From positions 1 through 13,709 of the forward strand of contig JABDKS010000175.1 in NCBI GenBank assembly GCA_013002105.1: 13,709 nt of DNA, read 5' to 3'. The notes under the pieces were generated by a model. It worked only from the letters and a program-made list of their open reading frames with translations. It made no database searches and was not told the DNA's origin. Each line of letters starts with the position of its first letter. Position 1 is the first letter of the stretch. A program made the position numbers and the translations under genes. The DNA comes from Pirellulaceae bacterium. Lineage in GTDB: Bacteria > Planctomycetota > Planctomycetia > Pirellulales > Pirellulaceae. Shown here one piece after another: positions 1-7,075 of the stretch.

Positions 1-1649
1 CCGGATTTCCGATTGCCATCGATCGCTTCGGCTACGTCCCAGTTCGTTTGTGAAAAGTCGGCGACTGGATCCTGCAACGCAATTGATTGCACTTTGGAGT
101 CAATTTTCGATTCGCAAGTCAACTCGCTGAGAATGACGTTGGACCGTTTTTCGTCACCACGACCCGGCCCCTTTCCAGGAATCGAGTCATCAATGAGCAA
201 ATCAACTTTGATTGCCGTGATGGTCGTGTCGCGGCGAGCAATCGTAAATCGATGTTCGACCGTGTCCGGGACGGTTCCCGAAAGGAGCACGGCACCGTCG
301 TCCTGGATCTCGAAGTCCTCGCCGCCTGTCGTTTCAAACGCGATTGGCTTGACAGTTTGCCACTGAGCGGAATTGGAAATCTTGTCACGCAGGGCGTCGA
401 GCCACGGTTGGAAATCCGAGTCGGACTGTTTCACGATCTCTTGCCGGTCCGAATGGAGCGTCTCAATCTCGCGGGTCAATCGTTCGTATCGTTCTTGCTG
501 GGCGGGATCCATGGGTAGGTCCATCGTCGGACCATAAAAGTCCCACGTGACGCCCGATGTATTCTTCACTTCCAACGGCGTGTTGTTGAAGTACGCGAAA
601 AGTTTGTAGTAGTCCTTCTGTGTGAATGGATCATATTTATGATCGTGGCATTGAGCACATTCGAGTGTTGTGCCAAGAAATACCGTGGCGGTCGTGTTCA
701 CTCGGTCGACGATCTGGTTAGTGCGGTTGGCTTCTGGATGGACACCGGCTTCGACATTGCATGTCGTCATGCGGTGAAAACCCGTCGCAATCATCTGGTC
801 CGTCGTCGGATTGGGGCGCAAGTCGCCAGCAAGCTGATCGATCACGAAATCGTTGAAAGGTAGATCGTCGTTGAAAGAGCGGATCACCCAGTCGCGATAA
901 GCCCAATTGTCACGAATCTGATCCGCTTGAAATCCGTTGCTGTCGGCATAACGCGCCAGGTCCAGCCACGGCACTGCCCAGCGTTCGCCGTAGTGTTGTG
1001 ATCGAAGTAAACGGTCGACCACTTTTTCGTAAGCATCGGGTGCAGGGTCGTTGACAAAGCCGTGGACGTCCGCCGGTGTCGGCGGCAGCCCGATGAGCGC
1101 AAGACTAACGCGGCGAATGAGTCGAGCCCGGTCGATTGGATCCGATGGACGGAGACCCCGGCGTTTTAACCGACTTTGAATAAATTGATCGATCGGAGAT
1201 GTCGCCGTGTCACTTGCGTTGGGAGTGGCTGGTCGAACGATCGGTTCGTACGCCCAGTGATTTGCTTCGGCCAATTCATCTGGCCACGGTGCACCATCGT
1301 TGATCCAACGTCGAAGTGTATCGATTTCGCCCTTGGAGAGTCGTTGTCCGTCCAACGGCATGATATCACCCAACTCCGGATCAACCAGCCGCTGAATAAG
1401 CAGGCTCTCGTCGGCAACGTGCTTGACGACAATTGAATTCGATTCATCTCCTATCGCTGTATCGCGTTGATTCAGTTGCAATCCTGCTTCCTGATTCTTG
1501 GAACCGTGACAGCGATAGCAATGTCGACGCAAAATCGGCTGTACGTCGTCGGCGAACGTAACGCCTACACGATCCGGCGATGTCGCCCCGTCAGCCATCA
1601 AAACGTGCGAGCTGAAACAGAGTCCAGCGAGCAAAAAAAGAAGTCGCAT
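1..1649 (-). CDS. PSCyt1/DUF1549 c-type cytochrome protein, secreted, 3'-truncated by window edge
   Basis: The reverse strand is open from an ATG at 1649 to base 1 with no stop (549 codons seen), so the gene runs off the left edge. Residues 1-20 form a signal peptide with likely cleavage after VLMA. Residues 31-123 match the planctomycete cytochrome c domain (PSCyt1): haem motif CYRCH at 44-48 and a likely axial Met in DIMPLDG at 95-101. Residues about 152-360 match DUF1549 (PSCyt2), with ALIGLPPTPADV, ERWAVPWLDLARYADSNGF and a second haem-type motif, CAQCH, at 331-335. A beta-rich region follows (about 430-549). Family members normally continue into DUF1553 (PSD1), which would lie outside the window. 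The family is abundant in planctomycetes and is thought to be periplasmic, but its substrate is not established. No Shine-Dalgarno precedes the ATG. The start rests on the signal peptide and on the lack of in-frame starts immediately upstream. It is divergent from the sugar oxidoreductase unit at 1969. Confidence 0.93.
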   Translation of the reverse strand, partial: MRLLFLLAGLCFSSHVLMADGATSPDRVGVTFADDVQPILRRHCYRCHGSKNQEAGLQLNQRDTAIGDESNSIVVKHVADESLLIQRLVDPELGDIMPLDGQRLSKGEIDTLRRWINDGAPWPDELAEANHWAYEPIVRPATPNASDTATSPIDQFIQSRLKRRGLRPSDPIDRARLIRRVSLALIGLPPTPADVHGFVNDPAPDAYEKVVDRLLRSQHYGERWAVPWLDLARYADSNGFQADQIRDNWAYRDWVIRSFNDDLPFNDFVIDQLAGDLRPNPTTDQMIATGFHRMTTCNVEAGVHPEANRTNQIVDRVNTTATVFLGTTLECAQCHDHKYDPFTQKDYYKLFAYFNNTPLEVKNTSGVTWDFYGPTMDLPMDPAQQERYERLTREIETLHSDRQEIVKQSDSDFQPWLDALRDKISNSAQWQTVKPIAFETTGGEDFEIQDDGAVLLSGTVPDTVEHRFTIARRDTTITAIKVDLLIDDSIPGKGPGRGDEKRSNVILSELTCESKIDSKVQSIALQDPVADFSQTNWDVAEAIDGNRKS

Positions 1650-1968
1650 TGCGAGAGGCGGGAGGTTGGGGGTGGGTGCGGATGAAAGTTTTCACGGACG
1701 AAAGGCATCACGCAGATTTGGTAGAGAAACCGATCGGCGTTTCGCTGACCGCCTGCCTTTCGAGATGTATCAAAGCGACACGCGAACCTCCAGTGATAGA
1801 TCGGCTCCTGAACCATTGTAACCGATTGATTGTTGGTGTCCGAAGCTACCGTTTCCCCCCGATCGATTTGCCCTACCGCATCCGAAAATCTGCGTTCATT
1901 GGCCCCAATACGTGTGGGCGTCTGCCTAGAATTGTCATCTGGCACCTACGATCCGAGGGGAAACGAAC
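1650..1968. other. Divergent intergenic region, presumed to hold two promoters
   Basis: These 319 bases separate the leftward cytochrome gene from the rightward oxidoreductase gene. Short open frames cross it on both strands but lack recognisable domains and start signals. A TAGAAT hexamer at 1927-1932 could be a -10 element for the rightward unit, but no convincing -35 sits at the right distance. No clear inverted repeat, riboswitch or small RNA was seen. The upstream side of the leftward gene (1650-1680) is G-rich on the + strand and carries no Shine-Dalgarno for it. Confidence 0.5.
1955..1960 (+). promoter_or_regulatory. Ribosome binding site of the Gfo/Idh/MocA gene
   Basis: GAGGGG lies 8 nt upstream of the ATG at 1969. 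It is a strong Shine-Dalgarno and fixes the start just before the twin-arginine signal. Confidence 0.75.
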
Positions 1969-3336
1969 ATGAATCACGACCTACCGCCCGAAGGCCGACT
2001 GTCACGGCGCAACTGTCTGAAATCCACTGCCGCCGCCGGTGGGGCGATCGTACCGGCCGCGCTGGCTTCCCGCGCCTTCGCGGCCGGCTCGGACGAGATC
2101 AAAGTTGGATTGATTGGTTGCGGTGGCCGTGGCTCGGGGGCCGCGGCACATGCCATGTCGACGGGCAAGAATGTCAAAATCACGGCGATGGCGGATGCTT
2201 TTGAGGATCGACTCGAAAGCAGCCGCAGTTCCCTGGCACGAGGCAAAGCGGGCTCGGCAAAGGTGGAATCAGGATCGGGATTCGGCCAACTTTTTGACGT
2301 ACCACAAGACCGTCGATACGTCGGGCTCGATGCCTACCGAAAGATCATCGATTCGGATGTCGATTTGGTGATCTTGACAGGTCCTCCGGGTTACCGACCG
2401 CTGCACTACGAATACGCGGTCAATGCGGGCAAACATGTCTTCATGGAGAAACCCCTGGCGACGGACGCTCACGGCGTGCGGCGCATTTTGGCAGCGAACG
2501 AAACGGCGATGCAAAAGAACTTGAAAGTCGGCGTCGGTCTGCAACGGCATCATCAAGCGAGTTATCAGGAAGCGATTCGCAGGATTCACGCCGGAGAGAT
2601 TGGCGATGTCGTTTCCATGCGGTGTTTCTGGAACGGTGGTCCGCCGGCTAAGACGGCGATTCCACGAGACGGCATGACCGAATTGGAATATCAGGTTCGT
2701 AATTGGTATTTCTTTGATTGGCTAAGTGGCGATCACATTTGCGAACAACACATCCACAATTTGGATATCTGCAATTGGGTCAAAGGCGACCATCCCATCT
2801 CGGCAGTCGGGATGGGCGGACGCCAAGTACGCACCGACAAGCGATTCGGAAACATTTACGATCATCATGCCGTCGTCTACGAGTACGAAGATGGAACGAA
2901 GATGCAAAGTTACTGTCGACAAATGCGCGGCTGCAAAAATCTGGTCGCCGAAGAAATCGATTGCAGCACGGGTCGCGCGGAACTGGGCACCGGACGTTGT
3001 TCCCTGACCAATCGAGGGCAAGTGATCTGGCAAACGCCCCGAAAGCGTCCCCAGGGTTACATCAGTCCGTACCAGGTCGAATGGAATGCATTGATCGATT
3101 CGATTCTGAACAATCGGGCACACAACGAAGTCGAATATGGTGCGACAAGTACGATGACGGCCATCTTGGGTCGACTGGCGACCTATTCGGGACAAGAAAT
3201 CTCTTGGGAGGATGCGTACAAGTCCGAAAAAGTTCTCACCACGGATGCGGAGTCTTGGGACGCGGAAGCACCGATCAAGCCGCTTTCGGACGGATCCTAC
3301 CGCGTGGCAATCCCCGGCGTTACGAAGGTGTTGTGA
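1969..3336 (+). CDS. Gfo/Idh/MocA family oxidoreductase with Tat signal
   Basis: The 455-residue product is a predicted NAD(P)-dependent sugar or sugar-alcohol dehydrogenase of the Gfo/Idh/MocA superfamily. Residues 12-40 form a twin-arginine signal (SRRNCLKS, then an Ala-rich stretch ending RAFA), so it is probably exported folded. The Rossmann fold starts at 44 with the dinucleotide loop GLIGCGGRG (47-55). The family's catalytic/cofactor motif EKP is at 160-162. The C-terminal domain carries GDHICEQHIHNLD (254-266), a pattern typical of planctomycete members and likely to include active-site residues. Length is normal for Tat-exported members. Its stop shares one base with the start of the downstream isomerase-like gene, so the two are almost certainly co-translated. 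The substrate cannot be read from sequence. By family logic it would act on a sugar or its derivative in the periplasm. Confidence 0.95.
   Translation: MNHDLPPEGRLSRRNCLKSTAAAGGAIVPAALASRAFAAGSDEIKVGLIGCGGRGSGAAAHAMSTGKNVKITAMADAFEDRLESSRSSLARGKAGSAKVESGSGFGQLFDVPQDRRYVGLDAYRKIIDSDVDLVILTGPPGYRPLHYEYAVNAGKHVFMEKPLATDAHGVRRILAANETAMQKNLKVGVGLQRHHQASYQEAIRRIHAGEIGDVVSMRCFWNGGPPAKTAIPRDGMTELEYQVRNWYFFDWLSGDHICEQHIHNLDICNWVKGDHPISAVGMGGRQVRTDKRFGNIYDHHAVVYEYEDGTKMQSYCRQMRGCKNLVAEEIDCSTGRAELGTGRCSLTNRGQVIWQTPRKRPQGYISPYQVEWNALIDSILNNRAHNEVEYGATSTMTAILGRLATYSGQEISWEDAYKSEKVLTTDAESWDAEAPIKPLSDGSYRVAIPGVTKVL
3324..3328 (+). promoter_or_regulatory. Ribosome binding site of the isomerase-like gene, inside the upstream gene
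   Basis: GAAGG lies 7 nt upstream of the ATG at 3336, within the last codons of the oxidoreductase gene. It supports the internal start over a longer frame that runs back to 2718. Confidence 0.7.
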
Positions 3337-4256
3337 TGCAACGACGAGACTTCCTAGTCACCGCGACATCACTGGCCGCGATATCGATGGTGGACGTTGG
3401 AACCGCTAAAGCAACTCCGGCGAATCGGTTCACGTTGAACTACGCGCCACACTTTGGCATGTTCAGGGAATCGGCTGGCGAGGATTTCATTGACCAGTTG
3501 CGATTCGCTGCTGACCATGGTTTCCATGCCTGGGAAGACAACCCGATGAAAGATCGTGAAGTCGCCCAACAGGAACGCATCGCAAACGAGATGCAACGCC
3601 TGGGGATGTCGATGGGTGTGGTGTCAGCGATGAAGGGGATCTGGAAGTCCGTCAGCTTTGCCGGCGACGATCAGGCTGCACGGGAACAAGTGCTCGATGC
3701 GATGACCGCCATCGTTGACGTTGCCAAACGCGTGCACGCGAAATATTTGACGGTCGTTTGCGGGTTGTCAGACCCGAAACTGCCGATCGGATATCAAACA
3801 GCTAACTGTGTTGATTTGCTCAAGCGATGCTGCGACATCGTCGAGCCAAACGGCCTGGTGATGGTATTGGAACCGCTCAATCGCAAACAGAATCATCCTG
3901 GTGTGTTTTTGGCGGAGTCACCGCATGCCTTTCAAATTTGCCGCGCCGTCGGACGACCATCATGCAAGATGTTGTATGACATCTATCATCAGCAAATTAC
4001 CGAAGGCAACTTGATCGTGAATATCGATCGATGTTGGGATGAGATTGCTTACATTCAGTGCGCCGATAACCCGGGCCGGAAGGAACCTGGAACCGGCGAG
4101 ATACACTACCAGAACGTTTTCGCACACATTTATGGCAAGGGATACCAATGCATCGTTGGGATGGAGCACGGTAATTCGATCAAAGGGATCGACGGCGAAC
4201 AAGCTATTATCGCTGCCTATCGAAACGTCGACCCGGTTCCACAACTGCCAAGCTAA
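3336..4256 (+). CDS. Hydroxypyruvate isomerase-like / sugar isomerase TIM-barrel protein with Tat signal
   Basis: The 306-residue product resembles the hydroxypyruvate isomerase branch of the xylose-isomerase-like TIM barrels. It begins with a twin-arginine signal (MQRRDFLVTATSLAA, cleavage near residue 25). Diagnostic segments are LNYAPHFGMF (34-43), VLEPLNRK (177-184), YDIYHQQITEGN (214-225), YIQCADNPGRKEPGTGEI (239-256) and VGMEHG (274-279). Likely metal or substrate ligands are E179, D215, Q241 and E277, by analogy with the family. The start at 3336 overlaps the upstream stop by one base (TGATG). The same frame is open back to 2718, but that part lies on top of the oxidoreductase and lacks the signal. 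The pairing suggests that a sugar is oxidised and then isomerised, or otherwise processed, outside the cytoplasm. The substrate is unknown, and hydroxypyruvate itself is only the family name. Confidence 0.93.
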   Translation: MQRRDFLVTATSLAAISMVDVGTAKATPANRFTLNYAPHFGMFRESAGEDFIDQLRFAADHGFHAWEDNPMKDREVAQQERIANEMQRLGMSMGVVSAMKGIWKSVSFAGDDQAAREQVLDAMTAIVDVAKRVHAKYLTVVCGLSDPKLPIGYQTANCVDLLKRCCDIVEPNGLVMVLEPLNRKQNHPGVFLAESPHAFQICRAVGRPSCKMLYDIYHQQITEGNLIVNIDRCWDEIAYIQCADNPGRKEPGTGEIHYQNVFAHIYGKGYQCIVGMEHGNSIKGIDGEQAIIAAYRNVDPVPQLPS

Positions 4257-4332
4257 CGCAGCAGGTTCGCGTCACGATCGCAAGATGGCAAGCAGTATTA
4301 CAATCCGCGTGTCAGCAACCGGGGTGTTGGTA

Positions 4333-4713
4333 TTACGGCTCGCGCAACGCGTTTCGACTAACCAGGTAACTACGGTTTCCTCTTGTCACATAAACGGCGT
4401 CTTCGTCCAACCGCTCGCAAAGGTCGACGAGGAATTCGATGAGCCGGTCAAACTCTTGCTCGTGATTGAACGATACTTCAAAGCGTTCCATCACATCGTG
4501 CACTAAGGAATCCGCCTGATCGACCCAATAGCCTTTGACCGGGGTTGGCGACTGCGTGTAGGCTCGATATCGGTGCATCAAAAACTCGTGGATCGATGAC
4601 CGGGCCGTCTGGGTTCCCTGGTAAAAACGCGTGTCGTCCAGTTTGTGAGATGGTATGTAAAAAACTGTCATCGCACCGAGTGCGTGAAGATGGGGCGAAC
4701 TCTTTGTACTCAT
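4333..4713 (-). CDS. Small conserved-looking hypothetical protein
   Basis: I do not recognise this 126-residue protein. It has no signal peptide and no membrane segment. It is mildly acidic in its second half and looks alpha-helical (about 75-108, with VHDVMERFEVSF and FDRLIEFLVDLCERL). A short Tyr/Arg-rich segment (FLMHRYRAY, 44-52) and a C-terminal stretch ending RGNRSYLV could be strands. The start at 4713 is backed by GGAG 8 nt upstream. An internal ATG at codon 15 has no such site. The gene is convergent with the isomerase-like gene (76-nt gap) and divergent from the papain-fold gene, so it stands alone. Balanced, non-repetitive composition together with the ribosome binding site supports a real gene. 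Function is unknown. Confidence 0.72.
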   Translation of the reverse strand: MSTKSSPHLHALGAMTVFYIPSHKLDDTRFYQGTQTARSSIHEFLMHRYRAYTQSPTPVKGYWVDQADSLVHDVMERFEVSFNHEQEFDRLIEFLVDLCERLDEDAVYVTRGNRSYLVSRNALREP

Positions 4714-4721
4714 CTGCGAAT

Positions 4722-4725
4722 CTCC
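4722..4725 (-). promoter_or_regulatory. Ribosome binding site of the small hypothetical gene
   Basis: Read leftward, GGAG sits 8 nt before the ATG at 4713. It is the main support for that start. Confidence 0.6.
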
Positions 4726-4851
4726 GATTTTCAGGTAGGACGGCCATCAGAACGATTGGCAGTTCGATTGCCCACCCCATAACACCAGGGAGCCAGGCCA
4801 TTACAATTGGTTTCCAACCATCTGTCGTCTAATCGTCCCGGGCCAACGTCC

Positions 4852-6123
4852 ATGCCAGAAATCGAACTCGAACGCGCATCGGCCACTGTCTTGGATTTGG
4901 CTGAACACATGAATCGGCTGCGAAACGACGCCGAGTCATTTCGTGAGTCGTTTTTGACGGGCGACCGTGGCTATTTCAGTCCAACCGAAGACGAACAGGT
5001 GACCCATTTGTGGGTGTCGTATCATCAAGCACGGAATGCGTTGCTGGAATTGATTCATTCGATTCGATCTTCTGTAGGCGAACCGACACGCGAGACCGTC
5101 GGTGAATTTTTGACGGCGTACGCGGCCACGGTGGTATTGATCGACGCGGCACGAACACTGCGCGACTTGTTCGGAAGCGATGTGATCGTTCGCCGAAAAT
5201 TGAACGAATCGTATGATTTGTTTGGAATCGCCGAAGGCAGTTTCGATTTGGTCCAGATGTCATTGACCGATCCGACCAATGCCTTGGCGATCAGGCGAGG
5301 TAATGAATTTTTTGACGCGCACCTGCTGGATCTACATACCCTGGCCGATAGCAATGAGACCTACCAGAATCTGCTAGGGGTGATCGATTTCATTGGCGAA
5401 CGATTGCGAGTGGGCCATCGCCGATACATCCGTGCGCGAGCGCATGATCGCACCAAGCACGTTGTCGACGCGGTCATCCAATCTGGCTTTGTGCGCGCGG
5501 TCTATGCAATTCAGGAATGGGGTGGACGGGTCGTTGGCCGCGTCAGTACATCGCTCAGTCATGTGCCGCAGTTGCCAGTGACTATCTGCGAAGAGTTAAA
5601 ACAGATCATTCGGCCCGGCGATGTTTTTATTACCCGCAAGGAGTTCGCGGCGACCAACTATTTTTTGCCCGGTTATTGGCCGCATGCGGTGTTTTACATT
5701 GGAGATGGTGAAGTTGTCGAAGCGCAGGCGGATGGCGTTCGACGGCGGACGCTGGATTCGCCGTTCGGCAATGACGCGATTTGTGTCATTCGCCCCAATT
5801 TGGACGCGGTGCTGATCGAAGAGGCGATCACGCGGGCCAAATCGCATGTCGGTAAGCCATACGATTTCGATTTCGATTTCACGCGAGGCGACAGATTGGT
5901 TTGCACCGAAGTTGTCTACCGAAGCTATGAAGGACTCGGTGGGACGACATTCAAACTGTCCCGACGGGCCGGACGTGAAACGCTGTCAGCAGAAGATCTG
6001 TTGCGGATGTCGATGAAGAACGTGACGTTTGGGCAAGTTGCGGTTTTCTGTCCAGAGCGTGCGAACCGAATCTTGACCGCCACTGAGATGGCAGACGTGC
6101 TGTTGTCGACGGTGGCTCCATAG
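4852..6123 (+). CDS. YiiX/peptidase C92-like permuted papain-fold protein with long helical N-terminus
   Basis: The 423-residue product has two parts. Residues 1-240 are largely helical with no recognised domain. Residues about 245-400 match the permuted NlpC/P60 papain-like fold of the YiiX/YebB (peptidase C92) group: PGDVFITRKE at 255-264, WPHAVFYIG at 276-284 with catalytic His278, VVEAQADGV at 288-296, and LVCTEVVY at 349-356 with nucleophile Cys351. In this permuted fold the His precedes the Cys, as seen here. Glu290 is a candidate third residue. Known homologues are proposed amidases or thioesterases acting on lipids or peptides; the substrate here is unknown. There is no signal peptide, so it is probably cytoplasmic or membrane-peripheral. 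A TTG at 4807 would add 15 residues of uncharacteristic sequence, so the ATG at 4852 is preferred, although no strong Shine-Dalgarno precedes it. Confidence 0.85.
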   Translation: MPEIELERASATVLDLAEHMNRLRNDAESFRESFLTGDRGYFSPTEDEQVTHLWVSYHQARNALLELIHSIRSSVGEPTRETVGEFLTAYAATVVLIDAARTLRDLFGSDVIVRRKLNESYDLFGIAEGSFDLVQMSLTDPTNALAIRRGNEFFDAHLLDLHTLADSNETYQNLLGVIDFIGERLRVGHRRYIRARAHDRTKHVVDAVIQSGFVRAVYAIQEWGGRVVGRVSTSLSHVPQLPVTICEELKQIIRPGDVFITRKEFAATNYFLPGYWPHAVFYIGDGEVVEAQADGVRRRTLDSPFGNDAICVIRPNLDAVLIEEAITRAKSHVGKPYDFDFDFTRGDRLVCTEVVYRSYEGLGGTTFKLSRRAGRETLSAEDLLRMSMKNVTFGQVAVFCPERANRILTATEMADVLLSTVAP

Positions 6124-6212
6124 GACGGGTTAAGAGCGGTGCATTCTTATTCGCGGCGTGGTATCATCCGGGCGACGTGCCTTGTCCGCTCCCTCGCTGC
6201 CGCTGTTGAAAC

Positions 6213-6216
6213 GGAG
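6213..6216 (+). promoter_or_regulatory. Ribosome binding site of the Dabb lipoprotein gene
   Basis: GGAG lies 9 nt upstream of the ATG at 6226. It argues for that start over a GTG at 6139 in the same frame. Confidence 0.65.
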
Positions 6217-6225
6217 ACACCCGCC

Positions 6226-7071
6226 ATGAGTCGAACAGTTTTCTTACCGATCGTTTTGTCTGCCATTGGCATAATCGCCTCGATAACCGGGTGTGGGAAA
6301 TCGACAACGGATGTTAGCACCAGCGTCGATACAGGCTCAACAGCGACTATCGCGGAGGAGTCATCCAATACGACCGCCGGCGAGTCCAACGTGGTGCCGG
6401 AGACTCCGATCGAGAAAGAGGAAGTCGTGTCCAACTACGAAGACTCTGTTTTGCGTCACGCGGTATTCTTTAAGTTCAAGGATGAATCGACGCCGGAGGA
6501 AATAAAGGGAGTCGTCGATGCATTTGTCGCGTTACCGACCAAAGTTCCCGAGATCATCGATTTCCAGTGGGGCACAAACAACAGTCCGGAAGGTTTGGAC
6601 GATGGTTTCACGCACTGCTTTTTGCTGACGTTTGCCGACGAGATGGGACGTTCGGTCTATCTGCCCCACCCAGCACACAAGGCATTCGGTGACGTATTGC
6701 GACCGCACATGGCCGACGTATTCGTGATCGACTACTGGGGAAAAGCCGGCGATTCGGGAATCGACAAAGAACTCAAACACGCCGTGTTCTTTCAGTTCAA
6801 GGACGACGCGTCGGCCGAGGATATCGAGAAAGTCGAAGAGGCGTTCGCTGCGTTACCGGAGAAGATTGACGCGATCAAAGCGTTCGAGTGGGGAAAAAAC
6901 AATAGCCCCGAAAAGCATGACGACGGTTTCACCCACTGCTTCATGGTCACGTTCGCGTCCGAAAAAGACCGCGAAACCTACCTCCCCCATCCCGAACACT
7001 TGAAATTTGTCGAACTGCTCAAGCCATCTCTGGAAAAGCCACGTGTGCTCGATTTCTGGGAGGGCGAGTGA
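6226..7071 (+). CDS. Lipoprotein with two tandem Dabb (stress-responsive alpha/beta-barrel) domains
   Basis: The 281-residue product begins with a lipoprotein signal: hydrophobic residues 4-19, then the lipobox ITGC with Cys23 as the lipidation site. An acidic, Ser/Thr-rich linker (about 25-72) follows. Two Dabb domains then lie at about 76-171 and 183-278. They are clear duplicates, with about 52 of 95 positions identical by eye, sharing HAVFF.FKD, NNSPE, DDGFTHCF and YLPHP. Dabb domains are ferredoxin-like and usually dimerise as single-domain proteins, so two in one chain probably fold as an intramolecular dimer. Attachment to a membrane facing the periplasm is predicted from the signal. 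The natural ligand is unknown. The frame is open to a GTG at 6139, but the signal peptide and ribosome binding site support 6226. The gene ends 4 bp from the convergent next gene. Confidence 0.93.
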   Translation: MSRTVFLPIVLSAIGIIASITGCGKSTTDVSTSVDTGSTATIAEESSNTTAGESNVVPETPIEKEEVVSNYEDSVLRHAVFFKFKDESTPEEIKGVVDAFVALPTKVPEIIDFQWGTNNSPEGLDDGFTHCFLLTFADEMGRSVYLPHPAHKAFGDVLRPHMADVFVIDYWGKAGDSGIDKELKHAVFFQFKDDASAEDIEKVEEAFAALPEKIDAIKAFEWGKNNSPEKHDDGFTHCFMVTFASEKDRETYLPHPEHLKFVELLKPSLEKPRVLDFWEGE

Positions 7072-7075
7072 CCGC

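Noticed and set aside
2718..3335. 206-codon upward extension of the isomerase-like frame
   Set aside because: It lies entirely over the oxidoreductase gene, has low-quality Arg/Ser-rich composition and would hide the twin-arginine signal that starts at 3336.
5863..5880. Three GATTTC repeats
   Set aside because: They only encode the YDFDFDF segment that is normal near the active-site Cys of this family.
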